Positions 34,191-47,640 of a stretch of 64,000 bases of DNA are shown piece by piece. Under the pieces are notes generated by a model, which saw only the letters and a program-made list of their open reading frames with translations, ran no database searches and had not been told where the DNA came from. A program made the position numbers and the translations under genes. This stretch comes from Chinchilla lanigera (taxonomy: Eukaryota; Chordata; Mammalia; Rodentia; Chinchillidae). The stretch is taken from the NCBI RefSeq assembly GCF_000276665.1, contig NW_004955459.1:11561669-11625668 (forward strand), given 5' to 3'. How positions within the stretch are numbered: position 1 is the stretch's first letter; the number at the start of each line of letters is the position of its first letter.

Positions 34191-35262
34191 ACAGTAGCAT
34201 ATAGTAAGCGGTTACTTCTGGAAGCTGTTAAACACTGAGACAAAAGGATAAATGAGAGAGAGCTCTTACCTTCCATAAATTCATAACCAGTAAGGCAGAA
34301 ATCTCAGCAAACAGATCCAGGCCAGCCGCATAGACAGACGCAGATCAAATGAGAGCCATTGTTGAAGACAGATATGTTCTGTTTTAAGCTAGAGTGGTAT
34401 GAAGAGTAACTAATGGCAATTAATGAAATCTGGGTAGGCAGCTATTGCAGTTGTCACCTGAGAGATGGTGCAAGCCCTCAAGCCTTGAACTAAAGCAGTG
34501 GCACAGGTCACAAAGAAAATTGGCAAGATTTGCTGACCACTGATGTTGGGTGATGAAAAGAAAAAAGGGAGAATGCCTTCAGAGTTTTGAGTGTAAGAGA
34601 GTGAATGAAAGTAACACCATTGACCTAGAACAAGAGTGCAAGAATTGAATTTTGGGTTAAATGAGTCTAAAATACTTCAAACATTGCGGTAGAAATGGCT
34701 AGTTTAGCAATGCAAATGTGCATCTGGAACTAAAGTGAGCAAATAGATCTAGATAAAGATCTGAAGTGACTGCTTTTGAAAGATATTTGAAACCATACAT
34801 AATATGTATGCTGTGTATAAATATTTTGAGAAAAGATAATATAGAGGAAGAAAAAATTTCAACATTACCATACCTGAATATGTCAATGATGTTATTATTT
34901 GTCTGCAGTGATATTAAACACAGTCAATTTATGAATATCCAAGATGAGTTTTTAATACTTCCCAGACTTTCCTTGGCCATAAAGTAAATAACAGATGGTA
35001 CATAGCTTTGGAATGCAAACTAATTTTAAATATTGACTAAATATTTAAGAAGAATGCTATATGATGCATTCAGAAATGTAATGGAGATATCCTAGAAGCA
35101 ATGTTCCCACATAAATTTTCTGTACCCCTAGTTTTGACTTCAAAGTATTTATATAAAATTACTTAAACCTACAATGGTTATAATATTCTAAACATAAAAC
35201 TAAATAGAAAATTCTTAAGCTTAGGCTTATTCACATCTATAAAACCAAAGTATTTGAAGTAG

Positions 35263-35348
35263 TTCCCCCCCCCAGTGGTATTGGGGATTAAATTCAGGGT
35301 CTTGTGCATGCTAGGCAAGCACTCTACCACTGAGCTACATCCCCAACC
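35263..35348 (-). mobile_element. ID SINE with target-site duplication
   Basis: Antisense ID (AGTGGTATTGGGGATTAAAT, CATGCTAGGCAAGCACTCTA, CTGAGCTACATCCCCAACCC). Flanked by AAAACCAAAGTATTTG at 35241-35256 and AAAACTAAAGTATTTG at 35351-35366. Confidence 0.9.
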
Positions 35349-35372
35349 CTAAAACTAAAGTATTTGCAAAAC

Positions 35373-35727
35373 CACTGTTGTGGTTTGTGTCTGGATGCCC
35401 CCCTACAAAGCCTCATGTAGTCATGGGGGTGGGTTCTAGAGTTTTCGATTAATTCATGGTCCACTGCTGGCATTATGGGTGTGAATGCTACATCCACCCT
35501 GGGGGTGGGTAGCCTGAGTACAGTGTAAGGGAGGGAAAGAGGCTTGCTCTTGCTCCATTTTGCTATTGCTGCTTTTGATGTTTTCTGCTGCCATGAACTA
35601 TTGCCCCCTGCCATGTGCCACTCTGCCTTGGAGCCAGCTGATTTTGGACTGAAACCTCCACAAATTCTTCCTTAATTCTGTGCGTCAGGTATTTTGTCTT
35701 AGCAATGAGAGAAAAGTAACCAAGAGA
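35373..35727 (+). mobile_element. MaLR-type LTR, sense
   Basis: TTGTGGTTTGTGTCTGGATG, GCCACTCTGCCTTGGAGCCA, TGGACTGAAACCTCCACAAA, CAGGTATTTTGTCTTAGCAA, GAAAAGTAACCAAGAG. Same subfamily as 51159 and 53448. Confidence 0.7.
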
Positions 35728-36192
35728 ACAATAAAATAGCTTAAAATTACTGTAGAGTAAAATAAAAGACTTTTCAAATTTTTATATGACATAAATATTG
35801 AAATATTTGCTACAGAAGAAATCTTGAGCTCAAACATACTTATAATTCTGTCATGTAAAAGTTTGATTCTCTCACCTTTATTTGTACAGTTTACCCTCCT
35901 GTTATTTGGTCTTCACTTGAAGTAGATGCTAATTTAAGTACAACTGTATTTTTTCAAAATCCAACCTAAGAAAATTACAGGCAAATCTTAAGACAAATCA
36001 TGTAGCAATATGCTATTAAAATGTGTTTTAACATGATCTATAACATGCTTGTATTAGCATTTTAAGATTATCATGTGACTCAAATTACATCATTTCAAAA
36101 TTCTCAAGAGAAGTTGTAGACTACTGAGAATATATCCATGCCTCCTAAAATCCTCAAATACCACTTTGTGAAACACTATCCTAGATGATCTG

Positions 36193-36260
36193 GTTTTTTT
36201 GGTTTGAGATAGGGTCTCACTATACAGTTTAGACTGGCTTTGAACTCGCTGTGTAACCTA
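36193..36260 (-). mobile_element. B1 SINE, truncated
   Basis: GATAGGGTCTCACTATACAG and TGGCTTTGAACTCGCTGTGT; the rest of B1 is missing where the ID begins. Confidence 0.75.
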
Positions 36261-36358
36261 GTTTTTTTTTTGTTGTTTTTTTTCTGGTACTGGGAATCGA
36301 ACTCATGACCTCGCGCATGCCATGCAAGCGCTGTGCCGCTGAGCTAAATCCCCAGCCC
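36261..36358 (-). mobile_element. ID SINE abutting a B1
   Basis: Antisense ID with long T-tail, GGTACTGGGAATCGAACTCA, CCTCGCGCATGCCATGCAAG, GAGCTAAATCCCCAGCCC. High CpG content suggests a young copy. Confidence 0.9.
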
Positions 36359-36779
36359 AATTTGGTGGTTTTGGTTATGTATGCTTTGTGAAATTCCTTA
36401 GCATAAATCTCTAATTCCCAAAATGTGTTCCATAGAATTAAAGTTAACAAGCATTTTGTGGGAGATAGAGAAAAATGGGATTCTCTACTCACTTTTGGTA
36501 AGCATTGAATTAGAAAAAGTTAAATAGATATTTTCAATATAAGAATGCTGAGACCCTTTAATATGCCAGCACACAATTTGACCCGAGGAACATTTGTCTT
36601 TTTTCTCACCTTCAGAGTATTTACAGAACTAATATTTAACAATGTGCTTATAGATTGTCAAATAAATATACCTAGGAGAAGTTGAACTAATAAGGTACTT
36701 TAGAGTAAAGGCTGTTTTTAGAACCCTCTATCAGTCATCATCTACATACAAAATAAAAGAATCACTAGGTATATTTTCA

Positions 36780-36845
36780 GTGCCTTGTGTATTGCTTCGT
36801 TCATAATACAGGCTCAATAAATATTTGTTGAATTAATTAAAAATC
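36780..36845 (+). mobile_element. L2-like 3' end
   Basis: GTGCCTTGTGTATTGC then AGGCTCAATAAATATTTGTT and GAATTAATT, the common L2 3' terminus. Confidence 0.5.
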
Positions 36846-37009
36846 TTCTGCCAATTGTAGTTGCTTCTATTTTGGTGTCATGATCTATATACAGGACACA
36901 GCTTCTGGAGAAAAGACAGTAGTCACAAAACTATTTTTATGTAGCTTTCTTATGTAACCAATAATTATCTTGAGGTACCAGGAAGTAATTTGTTTGGAAC
37001 ATGCATAGT

Positions 37010-37168
37010 GCAGTGTGTGGGCCCTAGCCACATGTAGCTATTTAAGTTATTTAACAGAAAACAAATTAAAACTTCAATTCCTAAGTGCCACCAGCCACAG
37101 ATGGGTGCTCAGTAGTCACATGTGAACAATTTATAGATTATAGAACATTTCTATCATCATCCATCTAT
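37010..37168. mobile_element. hAT-like non-autonomous transposon remnant
   Basis: CCTAGCCACATGTAGCTATT, CTAAGTGCCACCAGCCACAG, TGCTCAGTAGTCACATGTG and ATAGAACATTTCTATCATC are in the order of a common eutherian MER repeat whose exact name I do not recall. Confidence 0.5.
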
Positions 37169-38441
37169 ATTAGATGATTTATATAAATTTAACCTCCAAA
37201 TACTGACAAGGTAGGGAAAAGATAAAAACTATAGACAGTATAAAATCATCACTTATCAGCTATTTGTCCACCTAAAATTGACAAGTTCTATTGTGGTAAA
37301 CACAGAATTAATGTAACACAAGAAGCTCACTGATTTTCATTTTAGGAAAAAGCTCGCATTATAGCATTGTAGGCCCTCAGACTTGGCGTCAGCCTCTTCC
37401 AAAGGAACACACCAATTTCAAGAGGCAATTTGGATTCTCTGTCATGGATAAGTGGCCTCTAGAAAGTCTATAGTATGAAATGTTACCCAGGTAATAGCGG
37501 CTGGCCTGTTTGCTGAAAACAAGTTGTAATACATTTTGTCTCCTTTAACAGCGTCAGTGAACTGAGAAGATAGAGAGGTATTGGCAGGCCAAAATCAAAC
37601 AAAGTGGGACTCCAAGGAGTATGCACAGCAAGAAAGCTCCTCTTGAACAGAAATTATTTGCTGATTTGGGAAAATTGAAATTCTCTTTGGACAGATTTTC
37701 CAGATAACAGAACAAAACTTCAGGCCCTGCTCAATTTGGAAGTCATAGGCTTCAAATTTAAAAGGTGGGACCACAAGGGACAGCACATTTAACATTAGGG
37801 GAATCAGAAGTAAAATTCCCTTCTACCTAAGGGAAATAAGCAGAAGAGTGGGAAATTTAAAAGTTGAGAATCAGTACCTATGAAAATGTTGCTACAAGCT
37901 GGCCTTCAGGCAAATTGGCATCCAAAATTTACTCCACCTGAGTACATCCTAAAATTCCAGGTCTCTAGTTTTTGTGGAGTGGTCCTTCACTAATAAGAGT
38001 CCAAAATGCCTGTGATACAAACCCCTCTAAAAGTTTTTTTCTGTTTTTTTTACAAATATCTAACCCACATCTAATACATCTGCAAATAACACCATGTTCC
38101 CACAACTTTTATTTCATGTCATAGTAACAAGAATGACTCTCTTCATATTATCATTTCATCAAATTATAAATTTTATAATTACAAGACACAGCTGACAATG
38201 ACAACAGACTCTTTGTGGACTGAAAATTAATTGTAGGGGATGGAAGTGCAGGGGGTAGTTAGCCACAGGTATTGCTCATGAACCCACAGCAGTGCTGTAA
38301 GGTTAAAGGGGACTCAAAGAGGAAGGCCTTGCCCAAGGTTTACTAGTAGTTGAGTCAAAATAGATGTCAGATCTTCTGATTCCTAATTTGGTACTTTTTA
38401 AAAATGGAATTAATCTTGACTTAAAGATCACGCTTTAAAAG
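37169..38441. other. Intergenic, nothing recognised
   Basis: AT-rich with no repeat signature or exon I can identify. Confidence 0.5.
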
Positions 38442-38526
38442 TTTTTTCCCCCAAATTCTGGGGATCAAACCCAGGGCCCCACACATGCTAGACCAGTACT
38501 CTACCACTGAGCTACACCCCTGCCCC
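38442..38526 (-). mobile_element. ID SINE
   Basis: Antisense ID: TTCTGGGGATCAAACCCAGG, CACATGCTAGACCAGTACTC, ACTGAGCTACACCCCTGCCC. Confidence 0.85.
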
Positions 38527-40220
38527 CAAATCTTTTAAGTTATATAAATGATGCTTTTTTGCTATATTACTCTAACAGATTCTGAGAAGCTAAGGGGTAA
38601 TTCTTGGTGTATTGGTAGATAAAACTTTTACATGTTTCCTTATTATGGAATATTCAATAAAATATTGGTTTCATAACTACTAAAACTACACAGTGGTTGC
38701 CTACTATTCTGTAGGAATTATAGATCTGAAATGATTGCATAATAATGATGCCTATTTTCTTGGATAATCCTGTGAACTCATTACATGTTTTCTGCAATTA
38801 CTGACATTAAACATACTATATTTTAATCTGCAGCAAACTGTACTACATGCAAACACACTGCAGTTAGGGAAGGAATAAAACAAGGGAAATATGAAGATAC
38901 TCATAAATTGACCTAGTCATAAGCAGGCAAACCCACTTGAATTCTCATAGATATATTGACCCAATCTGTGATTATCATTTGGATCAATGCTGGCTACAGA
39001 AAAAGAAAAATCATTTAGCCAAGGGTAGGAGTTGGGGGTGGGGAGAGGTTTGAACTTCAGAGCTCTGAAACAAGCCTGGGAGGACATTCACCTCTGTGTG
39101 GCGTAATCCTTTTAGGTATTTAGGAAGCAATAACAACTAAAGTCAATAAATAAGGTCAAGCAGTCCCTGTAAGGCTTGGAGTGTATCATCAGGCAACAAA
39201 CTAAACAAAGCCCAAATGAGGTCACCAAGGATGAACAAGCAAAACACGACTCTAGTCAGTGAGGTATAGAGTATCAGGATGAGAAGACATGGGGAGAGAT
39301 TATACCCTATACACTCTTTGTCAGAGAGGGAATGATAGAGACCAAGAATACAGAGATGACTATTAGTTAATATAAAGATCTGTGCAATTTGAGGTTAAAA
39401 AAAGCATAGCAAGATGTCTGAGATTTCTGTCCTCCTGTTTCACCATGCTGTTCCACCTCTGGGGCATTCCTTCCTTCACACTGAATTCACACAGGAGAGA
39501 TTTATATAGGTTCAGTCTTTGCCAAAACCAGGGTATGTATTCTTATCTCTTATTGAACTGTAGCTAAACGAATAGTTGCCTAATAGTATACACTGATTTT
39601 AAAAGTGATAGAAGGTGTAGCAGAAAATTTCTTATTTTTCCAGTGAGATATGTATATGTATACATTAATGGAAGAAAGCAGATTTCATCTCATAACAGCA
39701 CAAATGATCCAAATAGTTAAACTTTCCCAAAAGAAATATGTATAAAGTTAGGTGATATAATAATAGACACAAAATTCATCACATAAATCAAGGACATGAA
39801 TTTAGATTTGTATTGGGATTAGAATTCAACCTCCACACCCACCAAAAAATCAAAAGAATTTCCCATAGTAATAAATTATATAAAGTAATTTTAAATTAAA
39901 TCCCTTGGAATTTGAAAAGTATTGGCTTCCTGAAGGATAGAAATTGTTTTGTAATACAATTAAAAGAACTTAGACTTTTCAACAGTAGATCTTAGATCTT
40001 CTAAAAGGAATTTTGGTGTCAAACTATATTAGAGTCATAATCAGAAAAGGCATTCCAAACAGAACTGGTATGTGAAGCTTTGATGTTTGATATTCCCAGA
40101 GGATTCATTAGCTAGATGCTGTAACTTCTATAGACCCCATGCTCCTCTATTAATTTAAAGATTGATACAGTGTCTTTTCCTGAAAAGAGCTATCCTACCT
40201 GAAGCCTGGGGTAGTGAAAG
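38527..40220. other. Intergenic, nothing recognised
   Basis: AT-rich; short open frames only, none with a recognisable family. Confidence 0.5.
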
Positions 40221-40224
40221 AGCA

Positions 40225-40345
40225 TGTGCACAATTTAGAACACGGTAGGTATGTATTCTAATCTTTGTTCTCTACTATCAGCTGGTTATCTTGGGCAAGT
40301 TACTTGACATCTCTGCTCCTCCATTTCTTCCTCATTAAATTACTC
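40225..40345 (+). mobile_element. MIR SINE
   Basis: CAGCTGGTTATCTTGGGCAA, GTTACTTGACATCTCTGCTC, CTCCATTTCTTCCTCATTAA: the typical MIR core. Confidence 0.75.
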
Positions 40346-40644
40346 TCTGTTGTAGGGAAGAAGTGGGACAAAGTAATGATGAAAGGTCATAGTTTTGTGG
40401 ATGTTATTCTTAATCACTTTGAGATTCTTGACAAATGAGCTTCCTATTTCTCTTAAATGCCTTCAGGATTGGGAATTCCTCACCTCTCTTACAAAATGAT
40501 TTGATCTTTGCGTAGTTCCCAGATTGAGAACCTGTGTTTAAACTGTACTCTTTCTTTATGGCTCCTGCCCGTTCCCACTTCATTCCATCGACAGCCTTTC
40601 AGTTCTTAAATCCACCTCCTGTACCATACACTCTATAGATTTTT

Positions 40645-40724
40645 TTTTTTTTGTACCGAGACTCAAACTCAAGACCTTGAGCTTGCCAGGCAAGTGCTTG
40701 TGTCACTGAGCTATCTCCCAGGCC
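40645..40724 (-). mobile_element. ID SINE with target-site duplication
   Basis: Antisense ID (TGTACCGAGACTCAAACTCA, TTGCCAGGCAAGTGCTTGTG, CTGAGCTATCTCCCAGGCCC). Flanked by CACTCTATAGATTTTT at 40629-40644 and CACTGTATAGATTTTT at 40725-40740. Confidence 0.9.
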
Positions 40725-41934
40725 CACTGTATAGATTTTTTGTTCTGGCTAAATACATAGATTTTCTTAGTCATTTTCCATATGGTGGTTTCTCTGTCCC
40801 TTTACCATAATGGTCACTTTCTTCTGGACCCACTTCAGTCTGTTAATAGTGTCTCCACTCTTGTGTCAGTTCCAGACCAAACACCAGAGCTTCCTCATCA
40901 CATTCCTCTCTTCTGGATATTTTAACACAGTGCTTCATCACAGTAGCATTTTTGGCAGCCACATCCCACTGTTAAGTTATATTGAGCTGTTAAATTTAGA
41001 CAACTCTTAAATCCTTTCCATGTGCATAAACCACATTTTTTCTATCTTGTTCTTTTATTGGTAACATGGAATTTTTGAGTGTTTGGACTTTTTTCCATTG
41101 GGGAGGTTAAGGATGGGTACCTAAATACAAAAATGTATAATTTCTCTGGTGAATTCCTCTTTTAAAACACGTCCATAGCTACTACTAGTCATAATCTTTT
41201 TTGGCATGAATTCTACCATTCAACACATTGCTGAACCATCTCAGGTTGGTGTGTCCTTCAGCATCAGCCCTCCTTCAAGTCTTCAGACCCTTATTCCAAA
41301 CCCTTATGAGACATTTTGGATACTACAGCACCAAGCTCAGAGGACTACAGTAGACTCAGGAGGCCTACTTTTTGGTGACATAAATCCATGCCTCAGAACT
41401 CTTTGCTTATCGCTATCCCATAAGCCCAGCTCCCCTTCATAATGGTATCATTAGAGATTGGCAAATTCATGTAGAAGTTTGAGCCAATCACTTCATCTTG
41501 AACTCATGCTAACTCCTTTGCTGAAGACATGCAAATCATCTCTTTAAGGATTTGTTCTAGAAGATACCCCAGACATCAATCCCATATAGAAAACTTGAAG
41601 CTTTCCTAACTCAAGTTCCCAGGTTCACCTCTGTTTTGAGAATAAGACATTTGCCCATTTTCAGCCTTAATTCTCAAAGTTCTTCAAAAATTATTGACAG
41701 TTCTTCTTTCTTATCTCAAATTTCTTTTGATGCCTAAGTACCTCATATAGGTTATGAGACTCACACCATTTTGAATAGCCAGTGTTCTCTTACATATTCC
41801 TCATCTACTTATTTCTAAAAACACAGAGTTAGTGCTGCCCTTCCCTATGTGGCAATATTTAGTGGAGAGAATATAAGAAGTGAGCCGGTTAAGTAGTTCT
41901 ACTTCCCTTCTCTTAATATTTTTACTTATTATTT

Positions 41935-42017
41935 TATTTTTGGTGATGCTGAGGGTGGAACCTAGGACCTCATACATGCTAGGAAAGTGCTCTTTCACTG
42001 AGTCACATCCCCAGCCT
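41935..42017 (-). mobile_element. ID SINE, diverged
   Basis: Antisense ID: GGTGATGCTGAGGGTGGAAC, CATACATGCTAGGAAAGTGC, CACTGAGTCACATCCCCAGC. Confidence 0.8.
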
Positions 42018-42294
42018 CTTATCTTTTAATATCTGAGACTAACAGGCTCCTCTGGGACTCTTCTTTACCACATGTAAAAATGTGCCTTGCGTGACTCGCC
42101 ACACCAATCCTGACTCAATTACTTCTGCACTGTATCGAATGCACTTGTAAGTGCTTATACTATACAGACTGCCCTTTCCAGTCTGACTTTGTGATTTACT
42201 TACACCTTTTACGTTTCCCTCACTCCTTAGGCTTATACTTTCTCACACTTTGACTTTGTCCTTTGGTCTCCCAAGAGTAAATGCCCTACCTCAG

Positions 42295-42655
42295 TGTCTT
42301 GGTTACTTTTTTCTCGCTGCTGGGACAAAATACCTGATGCCCAAAATGAAGGAAGGAAAGGTTTATTTCGCTTACAGTTTGTGGAAGTTTCAGTCTGTAC
42401 TTGGCAGATTATAAGGCAGAGTGGCACATGGCAAAGAGCTACCTCTCAGGACAGCAGAACACAGCTAAGCAGCAACCACACACCAGGGTGGAATGGGGGA
42501 GGAATGGCCTCAAGCACCCTTTTCCTCTCCCTTGCATATGCAGACTATCCACCCCAGGGCGGGTATAGCTCTCACACCCATAATTAATCAAATTCTAAAA
42601 GCCTGCCCCATGACCGCATGAGCTTTGGGGGAACACACAGATACAAACCATAACA
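42295..42655 (-). mobile_element. MaLR-type LTR, antisense
   Basis: TGTCTTGGTTACTTTTTTCT, GCTGGGACAAAATACCTGAT, GGTTTATTTCGCTTACAGTT, CCGCATGAGCTTTGGGGGAA, CAAACCATAACA. Confidence 0.75.
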
Positions 42656-44435
42656 CTCAGCAAATGAGTTCTTTTAGGTGCCTGCTCAGGTCTAACATTC
42701 TCACTAGTGTTCCAGTTATCCATTGCTGTGTATCAAACCATGTGGCTGCTGACTCATGTTGTAAGTCATGTAGCGCCCCCCGACCTCCCCACCATACTCT
42801 CTTGACCAGCCAATCACTTAGATTGGCTGAGATTCACAGAGAGGAGACGTAGACTGCACATTCAGTGAGAGGAGAGTCAGAAAGTTTGCAGATGGGCTTT
42901 GAAAGCACCCTACCAGGATTAGCAGAACCCAGCCAGCAGAGCACAGGCACCATGCAATAAGATATTTGCTACCTGTCCTTCCTTCTCCACGTGGGTGTAA
43001 ACCCCCTTTGGCAGACTTAGCATTTTTCACAGAGCTCACTTCATTCTGGGACACTAGTGTCTAACATCCTAGTGGCCTTTTATTTCTGTTTTATCTTTAA
43101 ATGTGATTGTTTGTCTATTTTTCTGTTTGTACCTCTGAATGCACTTTAGTTTGTCAGAACCTGCTTCTTTGCTTCTACCGCACTGTATTACTTCTACTCC
43201 ATTCACTGTATTCTACCAGTTCCTTCCTTCTGTCTGCATAAGCCGCTTTAACACATTTATACATTAGATGTTTGCAAGTTGTTAATGCCTATCGTGCTTT
43301 CTCATGCTGAGGAAGGTATAGCAGAGTGTTAAAGTAGACAGACCTGAGTTTTACTTCCTGTTTTATTTATGTAACCTGGAGAATAGTATTTTACTACTTT
43401 GAACCCCAATGAATTTTATGATAAATCCGGATGACAGTGGAAATAATGAATATATAGAAAGAATGTAGTATATAGTAGGCTTTCATCACATAACAATGCT
43501 CAAAATTATTCACTTGTTATTTTTTTAATTGTAAACTGCAAAAACCTCCTCATTCTGTGCTTTAGTTTTACATGAAACATACCAAACACCCTGGCAAATT
43601 GTTTTATAATGCTATGTTCTTTGTGAGTTGTTGCATATTATTTTGACTAATTTCAGTAACAGTTTTAGTAAAATCTACTAGAGTGATCATATTCATTCTT
43701 TCTGTTTTGTAAACTTTCTAGCCCCCTCGCTAGATAAAAAGTCCAGAGGTGTATCCTAGATAATGTACACTGTTCCTAGATTAAACAATTGCATGTCAGA
43801 GCAAAGACTGACTATTGCCCAAATTTCTCTCTGCAAACAATACCAAAATACCTTCCTATAGAGAAGCTAATGTAGAGGAATGTTGTTTGTCCAGAATGAT
43901 TGTGGTGCTTGCAGGTGTATAATTAGTCACTAGGCAGTGTGTAAATACTCTGTAAATTGCTTTATTTGTTAATGTGCAAAGCTCTGCTGAAATACAAGGT
44001 ATTATAGGAACCAGGGCTGAACATGAGAGATAAGGTACGGTGGAAAAAGAACCAGTGAGTGAGGCATCAGTGTGTGTCATGTATCCCTCTGCTGGGACAA
44101 AGCTCATAGGTTCTCCCTTCTTATTTTCTAAGAACATCAACTCCCCAGGGTGAATAATTTAAAGGACAAATTACCACCCTTCTGGGCACCAAAGACAGCC
44201 ATAGGCTGAAATTAAATTAAATCATAAAGCCCTACAAGAAACTGAGGGAAGCATCAGAAATGTAGAACAACAGGAATCCAGAGCTAAGCATGAAATATTA
44301 GTCTGTGCAATGTCCTTGCCTTCCTGTGCTGATGAAGTGAAAAACTGAAAACCACCCTGATACAGACTTAAAGGACCTCTATCAAATATCCACTGTTAAG
44401 TGCTTGGCAGTGGCGGTTATAATGATTTCAATTCC
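42656..44435. other. Intergenic, nothing recognised
   Basis: No gene or clear repeat. The open frame on the minus strand at 43856-44140 (94 codons) has no recognisable family and lies in non-coding-like AT-rich DNA. Confidence 0.45.
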
Positions 44436-44439
44436 AGTG

Positions 44440-44645
44440 GGGTATTGGAAAGAGCACTAGATCAACTTCAAGTCCTTGCATTTCAGCTAACTAGCTAGGT
44501 GACCTTGAACCAGTCACTACCCAGTCTGGGCCTTCGCTTCCTTCTTTTTCTAGATAAAATCAGAGTTTGTGGTGCTACTTTTTTCCTATCAGCTCAAAGA
44601 TTATCATGAGTTACTAAAAACCTGTGTAAAATTTGTTCAATTAAA
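44440..44645 (+). mobile_element. MIR SINE
   Basis: GAAAGAGCACTAGATCAAC, AGCTAGGTGACCTTGAACCA and CAGTCTGGGCCTTCGCTTCC. Confidence 0.7.
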
Positions 44646-45683
44646 AATAGAGAAAGGTCATTATCTCTAGAACTGCTGAAAGTCTCATTCTCCTTGCTAA
44701 TGGGCCAAGGGATAGAGAAGCAACTTTAGAAACAAAACTATGAAGTTTTGGGTTAAAATATTGTGTCCCCACATTGTTCCCTCTGAAAGGAAAAGATGTT
44801 TTCCTGGTGCCTTAGAAGGCTGGTACCACTCTGTGGCTAGGAATCACTCAGCACTTTAAACACCTAAGGTTGGCTTCTGAGAAAGGAACTCACCAGGACT
44901 GTACCAAAGTAAAAATCTAAGCACCTAGTTATTCTGCATCAACAGGATGAGGAAGGGTTGTGAAATGATTCCTTTATTTAATCAGTACAAAGCAAGGACA
45001 TTGGAAAGTAGCTTGGCAACTATTCTGCTGCCAACGTGGCAAGCGACTCCAAAACAAGGTAAAGGTCTGCTAAACAGGTGCTATTTTTTTAGGCTACTCA
45101 GACCTAGATAGTTGAAAGATCTAGGACACAACCTCAGTCCAACATGTTACACTTAACTCTTTCAACATTAGCTAAGCCTAATCAGCATTTACTGCCATGA
45201 GAATGTTCATAGGAACAAAGAAACTCGGTGATGTCCTCAACTCCCAGCCTTCATGGCTAAGAGCTTAGTAGAGACCACATGTCCAAAATGCTCAACTAAC
45301 TAGTGGTGCCCAGGTCTCTGGATTTCATTGGCCAATAAATTTCAGGGTGTGGGGGAGTCATATGCAAGGGGGCACATTTGGAGCCATTACTTCACAGACT
45401 AAAAACTATCCACTCCTGCTATCATTTCATAAAAGAATATAATGCTAAAACAAGGAAGGGCACTATCTCAGAATATAGGACCACCCTTACATTGCTTCCG
45501 TTTATTTCTTGGGTATATTAATTACATTACTCTTCACTTGGTAATCAGAGACCTGTAAAAATTTCTTCTTGGGCAGGAATAGTCTTTAAAAAATTTGAAA
45601 ATCCAGCTCTTTGTAAAACACTCTTACAACTAATAAGTCTCTTTCTCTGACAATTTCGATCTTAAATTTCCTTAGATCCTACT
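44646..45683. other. Intergenic, nothing recognised
   Basis: AT-rich non-coding sequence between a MIR and a B1; no assigned feature. Confidence 0.45.
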
Positions 45684-45698
45684 TGAAGTCCCAATTCT

Positions 45699-45850
45699 TT
45701 TATTTTGTTTTTTGTTTGTTTTGTTTTGTGTTTTGTTTTGCTTGAGAAGGTTCTCACTATGTACTCCACACTAGCCTTGAAACTCATGGAAATCCTCCTG
45801 CCTCAGCCTCCCAAATGCTGAAATTATGGGCATATGCCACCATGCCTGGC
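45699..45850 (-). mobile_element. B1 SINE with target-site duplication
   Basis: Antisense B1 (TCTCACTATGTACTCCACAC, CTGCCTCAGCCTCCCAAATG, CACCATGCCTGGC). GAAGTCCCAATTCT (45685-45698) and GAAGTCTCAATTCT (45852-45865) flank it. Confidence 0.88.
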
Positions 45851-45865
45851 AGAAGTCTCAATTCT

Positions 45866-47395
45866 ACTTTCAAACTTTTCCTGATTACCCATGGCCAAGA
45901 AAATCTTTCCACTCTCTGAATTCCCTTGTACTTTTTATTATAATATATAATCTAGCAGTTTTATTTAGTGGCAATGGATTTTGAAATTTAGAGTGTTTTG
46001 GAATTAAGAGTTTCATTTTTATGTAACAATCTAAGTCTCATTATGAGGAGAGCCACGGTGTTAGACATGTCTGAGGAAAATTTTAATTTTGTAAAGAGAA
46101 AATATAGAATTCTAGGACAGAGATGAATTACCCACTATTCGAAATGTGTCTGAGGTTGGCTGAAGTCTTTTAAGGTTGATAATATAGAATCAAATCACGG
46201 AGATAAATCTTTGCAAATGGGAAGGGGAACAAGAAATGGGTGGCGAAGAGGAGGGGAAGGAGACATAAAAAGAATTAAGATGTGCCATGTACATGCACCA
46301 ACTCCCCACAATTAATGTAATCTCTATGTACTGCAAACATGTGCTAATAAAAGTTGTTTAAAATCTACTTTGATCAGCTGACTAATGTGTTGAAAGTCCT
46401 CTAGAATTATATCAAGAAAGGATTATCAAACCTTATACTCTAATATTGTCCCTTTTCTTCACCAACCTAAGTATACATCAGAGTAGTCACTAATCTTCTT
46501 CCAAATGGCCCCATTCTCTCATTAGGAAGAATAGCAGAATTCTCTTTAATAAATATTTCTTAGGAGATTAGCTAATCTATCCCCTTGTTTAAAAGGTATC
46601 TATGGCATTTCACTTTTGGGTAAGACAAGAAACTTGCAGCAAAAACCAAACAATAAGGATTAGGGATTTCTAGCATGATGTATGAGTTTATAGGTACTTT
46701 AAATATGACAGTCTTCTATCTCCAAATATGCAGAACATCAGTACAGTCCTGAAGTGAGACCAAAATGACATATTTCTCCCAGTTCTCCAGACTCACATCT
46801 GTTTCCTTTTCACTCTTGACTATTTGTAATATCTTTCTTTAATGCTTATTACTTCTACTCTCTCCTCTCCCCACCCCAGCTCGCCCATAAGCTCATTAAA
46901 ATCTAGGTCCTTAGGATAGAGTGTAATAAATTCATCTACATGATATATATCCTTCATCATCCTTCCTGGAGTGCTTGACTTATGCCAGACATGGTGCTGG
47001 GCTTTGCTTAGTGCATGGCTTCTCCCAGAAGTCCTTGTAATTTTGCAAGGTAGAAAGAAAGAAGTCAACAACTCGAATCTTTATTGAAGGGATAAGAGAG
47101 GCTTCTTGTTTCCTCAAGTCACTACATATATAGGCCGTAGTTTATGTCTAAGACCAGCCAGATTCTCTATGGTTGGATCCCTGCCTTCCTTTTATTCTTC
47201 TACTACAATGACCAGAGTCCTAGATTTTTAGTAATATTTATGTATCTGTATTGACAACATAGTAGATCCTTCTTCATTTTTCTTTTTGAAGACTGACCTT
47301 TTTGTCCTTAATGAAAATCAAATTCTTAATCTTAACACTGAAATACGTGTTTGAAATATTTTTAAATCTTTTAGATTTTAGAATCAAAACTATTC
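45866..47395. other. Intergenic, nothing recognised
   Basis: No gene. Possibly eroded L2 near 46860-47000, too weak to annotate. Confidence 0.4.
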
Positions 47396-47399
47396 ATAC

Positions 47400-47640
47400 C
47401 CAGCTCTGGAAATGAGAACTCCCATCTCTGGAACAAATTTACTCTGTGACCTTCGCCAATTCTCTAAACTTGTCTGGCCCACAAGTTTTCACATTTGTGA
47501 ACAGGAAAATTGTTCTTAATAGAGACTGAGATATTGGAGAGTTGGGACCATGCCTTTTAATCTTCCATATGTTAGTGTATAGAGCCTTGTCTCGGGCGCT
47601 GCCCACGCAGATGCTCAGGAAATGCTTGCTAACTGAACGT
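47400..47640 (+). mobile_element. MIR followed by an L2-like 3' end
   Basis: TTACTCTGTGACCTTCGCCA and TTTTCACATTTGTGAACAGG (MIR), then GGGACCATGCC and GATGCTCAGGAAATGCTTGC (L2 3' terminus). Confidence 0.6.
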